A stretch of DNA of 64,000 bases from Caulobacter sp. FWC2 (GCF_002742625.1 NZ_PEBF01000001.1:1984001-2048000); one strand, 5' to 3'. Shown: positions 9,116 through 17,994, numbered from the stretch's first letter. Notes: a model not told the origin generated them from the sequence alone. Numbers and translations: made by a program.

Positions 9116-10390
9116 TCAGCTGACCAGAGAGTGCATGAACTCCAGCTTGGCGACGGGCTCGAGCGGACCGGCGGCCTTCAGCAGCTTGAAGGCGTCATCG
9201 GCGGCTTGAAGCGTGTGGTCGATATCCCCGTCGGTCATCGCCGTGGTGATGAACATGTTGTGCCAGGGGTGGAAGTAGACGCCGCGCTTGAGCAGCGCGT
9301 TGTTCCAGAAATAGCCCTTGGCCCCGGTCGGGTCGTCGTCGACCATGATCAGGGGCATTTGGGCCGGCCCGGTCTGGCGCAGGCCGAAGCCGTTCTGGCT
9401 GGCGACCGCGTCGAGGCCCTCGCGCAGGCGCTCGCCCAAGGCGATGCTGCGCTCAAGATAGTCGGTTTCACGGATCAGCTTGAGGGTCGCGAGCGATGCG
9501 GCCATCGGCGCGGCCGAGAACCAGTATGAGCCGGTCGCATAGATTGTGGCCGCCGCGAACCGGGCGATGTCGGCGCCCAGCAGGGCCGAGATCGGGTGAC
9601 CGTTGGCGATCGCCTTGCCCCAGCTGGACAGGTCCGGTTTGACGCCGACGAGAGACCAGCTGCAGTCGCGGGCCAGGCGGAAGCCGGCGCGGACGTCGTC
9701 GACGATCAGTAGAGCGCCATGCTCATCGCACAGCTGGCGAGCCCGGCGGGCGTATTCGGGATTTGGCAGCTCCTGGTCGACGAAGGTGTCGTGCTTGATC
9801 GGCGCGGCGAAGATCGCCGCCAGATCCGAGCCCGCCTCGCGCACGGCGGCCTCCAGGCTTCCGACGTCGTTGTACTCATAGAAGATCTGGTTGGCGCGAT
9901 CGGCCGGCGTGACGCCGTTCTTCAAAGGTGTGCACCAGGGCGCTGCCCCGTGATAGGCGCCCTTGGCCAGGACGATGGTCTTCTTCTGGGTGAAGTTGCG
10001 GGCGATCATCATCGCCATGGTGGTGGCGTCGGTGCCGTTCTTGCAGAACAACGCCCAGTCGGCGTGGCTGACCTGAGCGGTCAGCGCCTCGGCCAGCTCG
10101 ACCATGGCCGCGCCCGGCCCGGTCATGGTGTCGCCCTGCTTCATCCGCTCGACATAGGCCGCGTTGATCCCAGCATGGCCGTAGCCGAACAGGTTGGGGC
10201 CGTAGCCGCACAGGAAGTCGATATAGCGGTTGCCGTCGACATCCCACAGATGGGCGCCTTCCGCCCGATCAAAGAACTGCGGATAGTCGTCGGGCAAGAG
10301 CATGACCGACTGATGGCCGTACATGCCGTTGGGGATCACGGCCATGGCGCGCTCGCGCAGCGCGGTGTCCTTGCTGTTCGTCCAGGTCAT
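9116..10390 (-). CDS. Class III PLP-dependent aminotransferase (glutamate-1-semialdehyde aminomutase-like)
   Basis: This 424-residue cytoplasmic enzyme has the class III fold: an N-terminal DVDGNRYIDFLCGYGP block, a phosphate-binding KNGTDATTMA segment, AYHG, VDDVRAGFR, and the cofactor lysine in SSWGKAIANGHP (Lys259). The motifs resemble glutamate-1-semialdehyde aminomutase but differ in the active-site segment (VDDVRAGF, not DEVMTGF), so haem synthesis is unlikely. It is divergent from a sugar kinase/aldolase/MFS operon, with a 16-bp inverted repeat in the shared promoter (10410-10425). A role in removing or adding the amino group of an amino-sugar or amino-alcohol before phosphorylation and aldol cleavage is inferred. 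The exact substrate is unknown. Confidence 0.85.
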   Translation of the reverse strand: MTWTNSKDTALRERAMAVIPNGMYGHQSVMLLPDDYPQFFDRAEGAHLWDVDGNRYIDFLCGYGPNLFGYGHAGINAAYVERMKQGDTMTGPGAAMVELAEALTAQVSHADWALFCKNGTDATTMAMMIARNFTQKKTIVLAKGAYHGAAPWCTPLKNGVTPADRANQIFYEYNDVGSLEAAVREAGSDLAAIFAAPIKHDTFVDQELPNPEYARRARQLCDEHGALLIVDDVRAGFRLARDCSWSLVGVKPDLSSWGKAIANGHPISALLGADIARFAAATIYATGSYWFSAAPMAASLATLKLIRETDYLERSIALGERLREGLDAVASQNGFGLRQTGPAQMPLIMVDDDPTGAKGYFWNNALLKRGVYFHPWHNMFITTAMTDGDIDHTLQAADDAFKLLKAAGPLEPVAKLEFMHSLVS

Positions 10391-10409
10391 GCGGGCGCCC
10401 TGCCTTTAA

Positions 10410-10425
10410 GATAGTTTTGACTATC
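10410..10425. promoter_or_regulatory. Inverted-repeat operator GATAGT-N4-ACTATC (site 1)
   Basis: GATAGTTTTGACTATC has perfect six-base arms around a four-base spacer. It lies 20 bases from the aminotransferase start and about 50 from the divergent kinase start, so one site could control both. A near-identical element is at 16242-16257 before a TBDR gene, and the locus encodes a TetR regulator; binding by that regulator is inferred. Confidence 0.75.
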
Positions 10426-10473
10426 ATATCGACTGAGGCATAGTGCCTGTCAATGTATCGGGGAGAGGGCGGC

Positions 10474-11418
10474 ATGAAGACCGGCTTGGCGTGCATCGGA
10501 CTGACGACTCTGGACGTGGTGGCGCGCGCCATCGACGCCCTGCCTGAAGGGGAGGGGACGACCCTGATCGAAGGCATCGCCTGCGCCCCGGCGGGGACGG
10601 CGGCGGGCGCCGCCCTGGTCGCCGCCAAGCTGGGCATGTCGGTCAGCCTCGCCTCGGCCGTGGGCGATGATCTGGTCGGCCGCTTCATCCGCATGGCGCT
10701 GGACGAAGCCGGGGTGGACCTGAGGGCGCTGGAGACCCTGCCGGGCCTGCCCAGTTCCACGACCGTGCTGGCCGTGGACTCGGCGGGACGGCGGCCAAAT
10801 TTCCATGCCTTGGGCGCGGGCATGTTGGCGGCGGCCACGCCGCAGGCGCTGGCGGCGGCCAGGTCGGCGCGCTTTCTGCACTATGCCGGGATCGGCGGCC
10901 CAAGGCTCGACGGCGGTCCTGGCGCGGACCTGGTCCAGGCGGGGCGCGAAACGGGCGCGACCGTGACATGCGACCTGATCTCGCCGCAGCCCTCCGCGCT
11001 GGATGAGCTGAAGCGGATCCTGCCGCATGTGGACTATTTCCTGCCTAGCGCGGCCGAGGCCCGGATGCTGACGGGGCAAGACGATCTCTTCGCCGCCGCC
11101 GATATCTTCATCAGTCTGGGCGCCAGGAACTGCCTGGTCAAGAACGGCGGGCTCGGCTCGGTCGTGGTGGTGGACGGGGCACGGACGACCTTGCCGGCCT
11201 ATGCGATCAAGCCGATCGACACAACCAGCTGCGGCGATTCCTACTGCGCCGGCTTCATCGCGGCGCTGGACCGGGGTTGGCCGCCGCTGGCCGCCGCGCG
11301 CTTCGCCACCGCCACGGCGGCGCTGGTGGCGCAGGGCCTGGCGACCCTTGGAAAGCTGGAGAGCTTTGAAGCCACCGAGGCGGCCATGCGCGCCATGACC
11401 CTGAACGGAGACGTCTGA
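10474..11418 (+). CDS. PfkB/ribokinase-family carbohydrate kinase
   Basis: The 314-residue protein has the PfkB fold: an N-terminal GLTTLDVV strand, the glycine-rich GTAAGAALVAAKLG segment, GDDLVGRF, and a C-terminal ATP/anion-hole motif read as DTTSCGDSYCAGF. The last departs from the usual DTTGAGD but keeps the catalytic Asp (Asp255). ATG 10474 was preferred to ATG 10453 because GGGGAGAGG lies just upstream. Its stop shares a base with the aldolase start (TGATG), and an MFS gene follows in the same way, so the three form one transcript. It probably phosphorylates a ketose or related sugar that the next gene product then cleaves. Substrate unassigned. Confidence 0.85.
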   Translation: MKTGLACIGLTTLDVVARAIDALPEGEGTTLIEGIACAPAGTAAGAALVAAKLGMSVSLASAVGDDLVGRFIRMALDEAGVDLRALETLPGLPSSTTVLAVDSAGRRPNFHALGAGMLAAATPQALAAARSARFLHYAGIGGPRLDGGPGADLVQAGRETGATVTCDLISPQPSALDELKRILPHVDYFLPSAAEARMLTGQDDLFAAADIFISLGARNCLVKNGGLGSVVVVDGARTTLPAYAIKPIDTTSCGDSYCAGFIAALDRGWPPLAAARFATATAALVAQGLATLGKLESFEATEAAMRAMTLNGDV

Positions 11419-12062
11419 TGACCGTCGATGAAGGCGCGCTGCGCCAGCGCATGACCGAGGTCATGAAGGCGATGGACGACAGGGGGCTCAACCGGGGCAC
11501 CTCGGGCAATGTCTCGGCGCGGTGTGGCGAGGCGATGCTGGTCACGCCCAGCGGTATTCCGGCCGGACGCCTGGTCCCCGAGCACATGGTGCTGGTCCAG
11601 CCCGACGGCTCGACGGCGCAGGGCGCGCTGAAGCCGTCCAGCGAGTGGCGGATGCACCAGGGCATTCTCGATCGCCGGCCCGATGTCGGGGCCGTGGTCC
11701 ACTGCCATTCGCGGCACGCCACCATCCTGGCCTGCGCGGGCAAGCCGATCCCCGCGGTTCACTACATGGTCGCCGTCAGCGGCGGGACCAGCGTGCCGGT
11801 CGCGCCCTATGCCACGTTCGGCTCCGAGGACCTGGCCCAGGTCGTGGTCGAAGCGCTGGATGGCCGCTACGCCACACTGATGGCCAATCATGGCCAGATC
11901 GTCGCCGCGCCCAATCTCGACTACGCCCTGGCCATCGCCGAGGAGATTGAGGAACAGGCGGCGGTCTATTGGGGCACGCTGGCGATCGGCGGCCCGACGC
12001 TACTGGCGGACGAGGAGATGAACCTGATCCTCCAGCGCTTCAAATCCTACGGTCAGCGCTGA
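11418..12062 (+). CDS. Class II aldolase/adducin-family protein (fuculose-phosphate aldolase type)
   Basis: This 214-residue protein matches L-fuculose-1-phosphate aldolase in length and motifs. It has GTSGNVS at residues 27-33 (phosphate binding), Glu76 in SSEWRMH, the zinc ligands His95 and His97 in VHCHSRHAT, and a third ligand His158 in MANHG. The family splits ketose-1-phosphates into dihydroxyacetone phosphate and an aldehyde, or does similar retro-aldol chemistry. It is translationally coupled to both the kinase and the transporter (TGATG overlaps). Position after a PfkB kinase fits a kinase-aldolase pathway. All metal ligands are present, so activity is likely; the sugar is unknown. 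Confidence 0.87.
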   Translation: MTVDEGALRQRMTEVMKAMDDRGLNRGTSGNVSARCGEAMLVTPSGIPAGRLVPEHMVLVQPDGSTAQGALKPSSEWRMHQGILDRRPDVGAVVHCHSRHATILACAGKPIPAVHYMVAVSGGTSVPVAPYATFGSEDLAQVVVEALDGRYATLMANHGQIVAAPNLDYALAIAEEIEEQAAVYWGTLAIGGPTLLADEEMNLILQRFKSYGQR

Positions 12063-13222
12063 TGAGCGTCTCAGAAGCGCTCGTCGACGCGCAGGTCCCG
12101 GTCGCCTCGCCGCCGAGGTGGGACGCCGCCATCAGTCAGGCCGTCGGGGTCGTGGCCTTGCTGATCGCCGGATTGCAGCCAGTGATCCTGGGCGCGATGG
12201 AGCGGGAGGAGCGGCTCAGCACGGCCCAGATCGGCCTGGCCGCCACCGTCGAGCTGATGGCCCTGGGTGTCGCGGCGGGGCTGGCGGCCGCTTTTCTAAA
12301 GCCGACCAACATCCGGCTGAAGATGGCGCTGGTCTGCCTGCTGCACGCCGGTGCCATGATGGCCACGACGCTGGTTAGCGGCGTTGGCGTCATCCTGGTG
12401 CGCACCTTGGCTGGAGCGTGCGCCGGGGTCATGTTGTGGCTGGCTATAGGGGTGATCGCGCGCTCGTCCCGACCGGAGCGCGCTTCCGGTGTCTTCGTCA
12501 CCCTGCAGACCTTCGCCCAGCTGGTGCTGGCGGCGACCTTGCCGGCCACGGTCATGGTCCACGGCGGCGTAAACGGCGCCCTGACCTGCCTGGCGGTGAT
12601 CTCCGTTTTGGCCGCCCTGGCGGCGCTGACCGGCCCCGACCGCCTGGCCGCCTTGCCCAAGCACGAGGACGGCGGCCGCCTGGATAGCCGCGCCCTGGCC
12701 GGCCTTGCGGCGGTCTTCCTGTGGATGGCCTTCATCGTGGCCCTGTGGGTCTATCTGGAGCCGTTGGCGGCCCAGGCTGGCCTGTCCCCGCGCGAGTCGG
12801 GCATGGCGATCGCCCTGGCGCTGGGCCTGCAGGTCCTGGGCGGGGTGGCCGCCACCGTGGTGGGTGATCGCGTTCCGCCGGCCCGGATGCTGCTCGGCGT
12901 CGGCGTGCTCAACGCCACCATCCTGGCGGTGCTCTGGAGCGGACCGGGCCGTCTGCCGTTCGCCGCCTGCGTGGCGGCGTTCGGGTTCCTGTGGCTGTTC
13001 GCCCTGCCGTTCCAGACCCTGCTGCTGATCCGGATCGACCCGACACGGCGCGCCTCGATGCAGCTGGGCGCGGCTCAGCTCCTGGGCAGCAGCGCCGGGC
13101 CGCTGGCGGCGTCGATGGTCGTCGGCGACGGACCCGTCCGGCGAGCGTTGATCCTGTCGGCCGCCTGTCTGATCCTGGCCCTGGCGCTGATCAGTCTCTT
13201 GAGGCCGAAGTCGCCCGCGTGA
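12062..13222 (+). CDS. MFS transporter
   Basis: The 386-residue protein has about twelve hydrophobic segments arranged in two halves with a short cytoplasmic loop near the middle (about residues 195-215). The start at ATG 12062 overlaps the aldolase stop by one base. It is the last gene of the kinase-aldolase-transporter operon and most likely imports the substrate of that pathway across the inner membrane, working with the TBDR at 13926. It lacks a well-conserved subfamily signature that I can name. Its last 32 bases overlap the convergent TetR gene. Confidence 0.8.
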   Translation: MSVSEALVDAQVPVASPPRWDAAISQAVGVVALLIAGLQPVILGAMEREERLSTAQIGLAATVELMALGVAAGLAAAFLKPTNIRLKMALVCLLHAGAMMATTLVSGVGVILVRTLAGACAGVMLWLAIGVIARSSRPERASGVFVTLQTFAQLVLAATLPATVMVHGGVNGALTCLAVISVLAALAALTGPDRLAALPKHEDGGRLDSRALAGLAAVFLWMAFIVALWVYLEPLAAQAGLSPRESGMAIALALGLQVLGGVAATVVGDRVPPARMLLGVGVLNATILAVLWSGPGRLPFAACVAAFGFLWLFALPFQTLLLIRIDPTRRASMQLGAAQLLGSSAGPLAASMVVGDGPVRRALILSAACLILALALISLLRPKSPA

Positions 13223-13883
13223 GGTTCTGGTAGTACAGTCCGACCATCCAGCAGATCTCTTCGTTGATCTTGTCCTCGTCCTGGTCCGGCTCCTCCAGGA
13301 CCATTTCGGTGGCGGCGTACATCATCTGGGTCGTCAGGCGTGTGGCCGTGCGCAGGCGATCTTCGCTGGCGTGCGGGTTCTCGGCCTTCAGGATCTCGAA
13401 CAGGGCCTGGGCGACCATGTCGCGCGAGGTGGTTCGCACCTCCTGCAGCATCGGTAGGGCGCGCAGGGCCCGCAAGATCCAGTCGCCGCCCGGGAAGTCG
13501 CGGGTGATGGCGTTGACCTGCTTTTGCAGATCGCGGTTCTTGGCGACCGACTCTTCCAGCGAGGCGGCCTTGATACCGCCGTCCTCGAGCCAGGCCAGGA
13601 CCACCTTGTCCTGGGCGTCCATCAACCGGTGCGCCAGCTCCTTCAGCAGCGCGTACTTGTTGGGGAAGTAGCGGTAGAGCGCCGGCGGCGTCAGGCCGGC
13701 GCGCTCGCAGACCAGGTTGGTCGTCAAGCGCTCGAACCCCACCTCGGCCAGAAGTTCGCCGGCCGTGGTCAGGATCACCTCGAACGTGTCCTTGCCCCGC
13801 CGCCGCGAGGGACGGGACTTGGTGTCCAGCGACGGTGCGGCGGTCTTGTTGGCGCTGGTCTTCGCGGCGGTGCTTCTTGCCAT
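13191..13883 (-). CDS. TetR/AcrR-family transcriptional regulator
   Basis: The 230-residue protein has a Lys/Arg-rich tail (about 1-35), then the TetR helix-turn-helix in which LTTNLVCERAGLTPPALYRYFPNKYALL is the recognisable core, split here by family-typical Leu/Tyr spacing. The remainder is an all-helical ligand domain. ATG 13883 was chosen because AGGAT precedes it and the tail fits; a longer frame to 13919 exists. It follows the TBDR stop by about 40 bases on the same strand, so both are probably co-transcribed from the promoter that carries the second inverted-repeat operator. It is the natural candidate to bind both GATAGT-N4-ACTATC sites and to respond to the imported compound. Confidence 0.87.
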   Translation of the reverse strand: MARSTAAKTSANKTAAPSLDTKSRPSRRRGKDTFEVILTTAGELLAEVGFERLTTNLVCERAGLTPPALYRYFPNKYALLKELAHRLMDAQDKVVLAWLEDGGIKAASLEESVAKNRDLQKQVNAITRDFPGGDWILRALRALPMLQEVRTTSRDMVAQALFEILKAENPHASEDRLRTATRLTTQMMYAATEMVLEEPDQDEDKINEEICWMVGLYYQNLTRATSASRD

Positions 13884-13925
13884 GCGATCCTGATAGCAAG
13901 ATTGACCGCCGCCGACCAACTCCAG

Positions 13926-16196
13926 CTAGTAGTGGTAGCGCAGGAAGACGCCCAGGCTGCGCGGGCGGTTCATGCTGAGCAGGTCCTCGCCCAGGCTGTC
14001 GATGTTGGAGATCGACACTACATAGGTCTTGTCGAACAGGTTGCGGGCGAAGGCCCCGGCCTCGATCTTCCGGTCCGGCGAGCGCCAGCTGACCTGAGCC
14101 CCGGCGACCCACACCGCGTCTTGCGACAGGCGCGGGGCGTTGGAGTTGTCGAAATAGACCTTGGATGAATAGTTGGCGTCGACATTGGCCACGATCGACG
14201 ATCCGTTGGCCAGCGGGGCCACATAGGTGGCGGACGTGTTGAAGGTCACGCTCGGCGACTGCGGCAGCCGGTTGCCGGTGAAGTCCTGTCCCTCGCTGAA
14301 ATAGTCGCCGTACTTGGCGTGTAGCAACGACACGCCGGCCGTCAGGGTCAGGGGCTGGATCGGTCGCGCGGTGATCTCGGCCTCGCCGCCATAGACTTTT
14401 GAGTTCGCGGCGTTGTCCAGCACCAGCACGGTCAGGCCGTTGCGCAGCGCCTGGGCGAAGACCTGCTGGTTCTTGTAGTCGTAGTAGAAGCCCGACAGGT
14501 TCAGCCGCACACGGCGGTCGAAGAACTCGGATTTCATGCCCACTTCGTAGGCGTCGAGCGTCTCGTTGTCGTAGGGCTCCACCTCTGCGGGGGTGGAGGC
14601 CAGGCCGCCGAAGAAGCCGCCGCTCTTATAGCCGCGATTATAGGTGGCGTAGACATTGGTGTCCGGCGTCACCTCGTAGCGCAGGCCCAGGCGTCCCGAG
14701 AGCGCCGAGAAGGTCTTCTTCTGGTCAGAGGTCAGCAGGACGATCAGGCCGTCCTCGATCTGGCTCTGGTAGTTCATGTGCTTCTTGTCGGCGGACCAGC
14801 GCAGGCCGACCGTGCCGGTCAGCTTGTCGGTGATCTTGTAGTCGGCCTGGCCGAACACGGCGTAGCCCTTGGTCGTCTGGGTGTAGGGCCAGCCGAATAC
14901 GGCGACGCTGTTTTCCGGGCTGAGGCCTGTCGGATTGTCTGGCGTGGCGAACAGCGGGCGAAGGTCGCGCAGAGTGTCCTGGCGGGTGTTGTCGCGAACC
15001 GTCTCGTCCATGAAGTAGCCGCCGATCACCCAGTTCAGACGGCCTGACGGCGTGTCGGACTGCAGGCGCAGCTCCTGGGTGAACTGGTGCTGGCGAGAGC
15101 GATAGTTGATCTCCAGCATCTGGGCCGGGCTGCCGTCGGTATTCTCGACGTCGTTGCGGTGGGCCCATTGCCAGGCGGTGACCGACACCAACTGCAGGCC
15201 GTTGAAGGACCACGTCGCCTGGTTCGAGGCGCCAAACAGGTCGACCTTGTCCTTGCCTTCCAGGTTGGCGTCGATGGCGCGTGGGTTCTTGTCGGTGTCG
15301 GCATAGCCCAGGAGGTCGGCGCAGGCGCCGCTGGCATAGGCGTTGGGCGCGCAGAGACCGCCCGGACCCGTGGCGGCGGCGGTGGAGGGGAAGAGGGCGC
15401 GGTGCTGCGGGGCGATGGCGTCGCCGCGATTCACGTAGCGATTGACCTGGGTCAGCATCTCGAAATTGTCTGTCGGCGTGAACAGCAGCGACAGGCGTCC
15501 CGCCCAGTGGTCCGCGGCGTTGACGTCGTTGCCGGTGATCCGGTTGTAGGTGTAGCCGTCGTCCTTGACCCACTGACCGGCGGCGCGGAAGGCCAGCTTG
15601 TCGGCGATGATCGGGCCGCCGACCGCGGCTTCGGCGGTGACGGCGTTGAAGGTGGCGTACTCCAGCGAAGCGTCGGCGGTGAAGCTCTGGGTGGGGCGCT
15701 TGGTGGTGATATTGATCGCGCCGCCATTGGTGTTGCGGCCGTAGAGTGTGCCTTGCGGGCCGCGCAGCACCTCGACCTGGGCCAGATCGAAGAAGCCGGC
15801 CATCTGGGCCAGCGGCGAGCCGATATAGACGCCGTCGACATAGACGCCGACGCCGCTGGAGGCGTTGGGATTGAAGTCGCTGAGACCCACGCCGCGGATA
15901 TAGATCTTGGGATTGGCGGCGGCGTCATTGGCGCTGATCCGCATGCCGGGCGCCATGTTGTTCAGGGCCAGCACGTTGTTGACCCCGCGCGACGAGAGCG
16001 TGTCGGCGGTCAGGGCGGTGACCGAGACCGGGACGTCCTGCAGGTTCTCCGAACGCTTCTGGGCGGTGACGACGATCTCGGCGATCGCCGTGTCCGCGTC
16101 GCTCGACGTCGCTGTCCGGGATGACGTCGCCTGGGCCGAAGCAAGGCCCGGCGAAAGCGCCAGCATGGCGCAGCCCATGAACATAGCCGCTTTCAT
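13926..16196 (-). CDS. TonB-dependent receptor (oligo-glycan/sugar locus type)
   Basis: This 756-residue outer-membrane receptor starts with a signal peptide ending ASAQA. The TonB box is EIVVTAQKR (about residues 41-49). The plug domain (about 50-165) contains YIRGVGLSD and EVLRGPQGTLYGRNTNGGAIN, both diagnostic. A 22-strand-type barrel follows, ending in a terminal aromatic (FLRYHY). It takes up a ligand using TonB energy. The promoter region carries an operator like that of the divergent aminotransferase/kinase locus, linking uptake to that pathway. The TetR gene lies directly downstream. Ligand unknown. Confidence 0.93.
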   Translation of the reverse strand: MKAAMFMGCAMLALSPGLASAQATSSRTATSSDADTAIAEIVVTAQKRSENLQDVPVSVTALTADTLSSRGVNNVLALNNMAPGMRISANDAAANPKIYIRGVGLSDFNPNASSGVGVYVDGVYIGSPLAQMAGFFDLAQVEVLRGPQGTLYGRNTNGGAINITTKRPTQSFTADASLEYATFNAVTAEAAVGGPIIADKLAFRAAGQWVKDDGYTYNRITGNDVNAADHWAGRLSLLFTPTDNFEMLTQVNRYVNRGDAIAPQHRALFPSTAAATGPGGLCAPNAYASGACADLLGYADTDKNPRAIDANLEGKDKVDLFGASNQATWSFNGLQLVSVTAWQWAHRNDVENTDGSPAQMLEINYRSRQHQFTQELRLQSDTPSGRLNWVIGGYFMDETVRDNTRQDTLRDLRPLFATPDNPTGLSPENSVAVFGWPYTQTTKGYAVFGQADYKITDKLTGTVGLRWSADKKHMNYQSQIEDGLIVLLTSDQKKTFSALSGRLGLRYEVTPDTNVYATYNRGYKSGGFFGGLASTPAEVEPYDNETLDAYEVGMKSEFFDRRVRLNLSGFYYDYKNQQVFAQALRNGLTVLVLDNAANSKVYGGEAEITARPIQPLTLTAGVSLLHAKYGDYFSEGQDFTGNRLPQSPSVTFNTSATYVAPLANGSSIVANVDANYSSKVYFDNSNAPRLSQDAVWVAGAQVSWRSPDRKIEAGAFARNLFDKTYVVSISNIDSLGEDLLSMNRPRSLGVFLRYHY

Positions 16197-16241
16197 TTTC
16201 CAATCCCTTTAGCCCGGTGCTTCGACCGTTGGTCACATTAC

Positions 16242-16257
16242 GATAATAAAAACTATC
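16242..16257. promoter_or_regulatory. Inverted-repeat operator GATAAT-N4-ACTATC (site 2)
   Basis: GATAATAAAAACTATC lies 46 bases upstream of the TBDR start. Read against the reverse complement of site 1 it matches at 13 of 16 positions, with one arm mismatch. It also extends by one flanking C/G pair. It probably controls the TBDR-TetR transcript and so gives autoregulation. Confidence 0.7.
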
Positions 16258-16455
16258 GCAATGCAAGCGCGGCGAGGGCAAGCGGCAGGCGTCGGACGAG
16301 CCCGCTCAGGCCGGCGGTGCATGGTTTGCGGGCTGGAGCGATGGCAAAGCGCTCAAAAGTGTTGGTCGGTCGCGGCATTCGCCCCGCAATAGACGGCGAG
16401 GTCGCGCATGGCCTGGCCGGTCGCATCGCGGGCGTGCCGGAGCGAAAGCGGTCCT

Positions 16456-17313
16456 TTAAGTCTCCCGCCGAGCTTCGTCGGAGATCCATTCCGCGAAGAT
16501 CCTGGCCGGACCTGCTGGCGCTCGCGCCTCAGGACGTAGGAGCCAGTACGCGGCCTTGGGGGAGCGCACCACCGTCGCGAACGGCGCGACGAGCTGGCCC
16601 TTGGCGATCAACGGGTCCACCAGGCTCAGCCGCCCCAAGGCCAGCCCCTCGCCACGTAGCGCCGCCTGGAGCACGACATTGTAGTCGGTGAGTTGCACCT
16701 GCCGCCGCGCCGACAGGTCGAACCGTTCGGCCTCGGCCCAGACCTTCCAGTCAAAGGCCTTCTTGGTCATCAGCAGGGGCAGGGTCTCGATCGGGCCGGC
16801 CTCAGGCCCAAGGACGGGTGTCAGGCGTTCGGTCATCAGCAAGCTGGCCTCTACGCCCGGCCAGCGGCCATCGCCGTAGCGCACCGCGAGGTCGACGCCG
16901 TCGCCCGCGAAGTCGGCGGCGGCGAGGGTCGGGTCCAGTTCGACCTCGATATCGGGATAGGCGGCGCGGAAGCCGGCGAGCCGAGGACCCAGCCAGTGGG
17001 CGGCGAACGAGGGCAGCACGCTGACCCGCACGACCCGACGACAGGCCAGGGCGGCTGTGCCCTCGGCGATCAGGGCGAAGGCGCGGCTGACAGTCTCGTA
17101 GTAGCGTTGGCCGGCCTCGGTCAGGGTCATGCCGCGACCGTGCCGGACGAACAATGTGGCGCCCAGGTCTTGCTCCAGTTTGCGGACGTGCTGGCTGACG
17201 GCGCTTTGGGTGATCAGCAGCTCGCGGCTGGCCCGCGAGACGCCAGCGTGCCGCGCCACCGCTTCGAAGGCGCGCAAGGCATGGAGCGGCGGCAGGAGCG
17301 GGGAGGCGCGCAT
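16456..17313 (-). CDS. LysR-family transcriptional regulator (GcvA-like)
   Basis: The 285-residue protein has an N-terminal winged helix-turn-helix (LHALRAFEAVARH, ELLITQSAVSQHVRKLE, about residues 9-55) with the wing block LFVRHGRGMTLTEAG. The effector domain carries the GDGVDLAVRYGDG and PLIAKGQLV blocks typical of the GcvA/AmpR subgroup. It is divergent from an exported RidA-like gene with a 102-base gap, the usual arrangement for a LysR regulator and its target. Whether it also affects the TBDR downstream on the same strand is unclear, since 259 bases separate them. Confidence 0.9.
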   Translation of the reverse strand: MRASPLLPPLHALRAFEAVARHAGVSRASRELLITQSAVSQHVRKLEQDLGATLFVRHGRGMTLTEAGQRYYETVSRAFALIAEGTAALACRRVVRVSVLPSFAAHWLGPRLAGFRAAYPDIEVELDPTLAAADFAGDGVDLAVRYGDGRWPGVEASLLMTERLTPVLGPEAGPIETLPLLMTKKAFDWKVWAEAERFDLSARRQVQLTDYNVVLQAALRGEGLALGRLSLVDPLIAKGQLVAPFATVVRSPKAAYWLLRPEARAPAGPARIFAEWISDEARRET

Positions 17314-17415
17314 TGCGAGATATTAGTCAAACCGAACGCTTGCGGCCAAGGTTCGAATTGGCGGCGGCGGGACCCGCGGCCTAGAAACGGGGCGACCCCA
17401 ATACCGGACGCTCCC

Positions 17416-17994
17416 ATGCCCCTATCCCGTCGCCTCGTTCTCGCCGCCGTCGGCGCGGCGCCGCTCATCGGGGCGGCGGCTCACAGCCAGGAAAGCACGA
17501 TGTCTCCCAACCACGCCTTGAGCGAACGCCACGCCCTGATCACCCAGCGGATCGCCGCCCTGGGGATCGATCTGGGCCGATCGCAGCCGGGCGGGGCCTA
17601 TGCCGCGGCGGTGGAGGATCGCGGTGTTGTCGAGGTCAGCGGCATGGTGCCCAGCCTTGATGGCAGGGTGATCGCGGTCGGTCGGGTGGGCGCGGAGGTG
17701 ACGCTGGAGCAGGCGCAGCACGCGGCCATGGTCTCGGCTCTGCGCTGCCTCAAGGCGCTCGAGGACCACCTCGGCGACCTGGGGCGGATCAGGAAGGTGA
17801 CCAAGATGAGTGTCTATATGCAGGCGGCGCCGGGCTTCTATCAGCTCAGTGAGGTTTCGAACGGCGCATCGGAACTGCTGGCCAAGGTGCTGGCCCCGGC
17901 CGGCGCCCATGCGCGAACCTCGATCGGGGGCGCCGCGCTGCCGCGTAATGCTGTGCTGGAGCTGGACATGACGGTGGCGGTGGACCCGGCCTAG
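17416..17994 (+). CDS. RidA/YjgF-family protein with predicted export signal
   Basis: The 192-residue protein has a RidA-like core from about residue 40 (VEVSGMVPS, EQAQHAAMVSALRCLKALEDHLGDL, KMSVYMQA). RidA proteins hydrolyse reactive enamine/imine intermediates made by PLP enzymes. The C-terminal Arg (HARTSIGGAALPRNAVLELDM) that holds the substrate carboxylate in RidA is present as ARTSIG. The first 25 residues look like a signal peptide with twin arginine (SRRLVLAAVG, then AHSQ), unusual for RidA; ATG 17500 would give a cytoplasmic version. I chose 17416 because the leader is so signal-like. It is divergent from the LysR gene. Confidence 0.75.
   Translation: MPLSRRLVLAAVGAAPLIGAAAHSQESTMSPNHALSERHALITQRIAALGIDLGRSQPGGAYAAAVEDRGVVEVSGMVPSLDGRVIAVGRVGAEVTLEQAQHAAMVSALRCLKALEDHLGDLGRIRKVTKMSVYMQAAPGFYQLSEVSNGASELLAKVLAPAGAHARTSIGGAALPRNAVLELDMTVAVDPA

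Noticed and set aside
16317..16691. 124-codon plus-strand frame between the TBDR and LysR genes
   Set aside because: Half of it overlaps the LysR gene and its translation is Arg/Pro-rich without any family resemblance.
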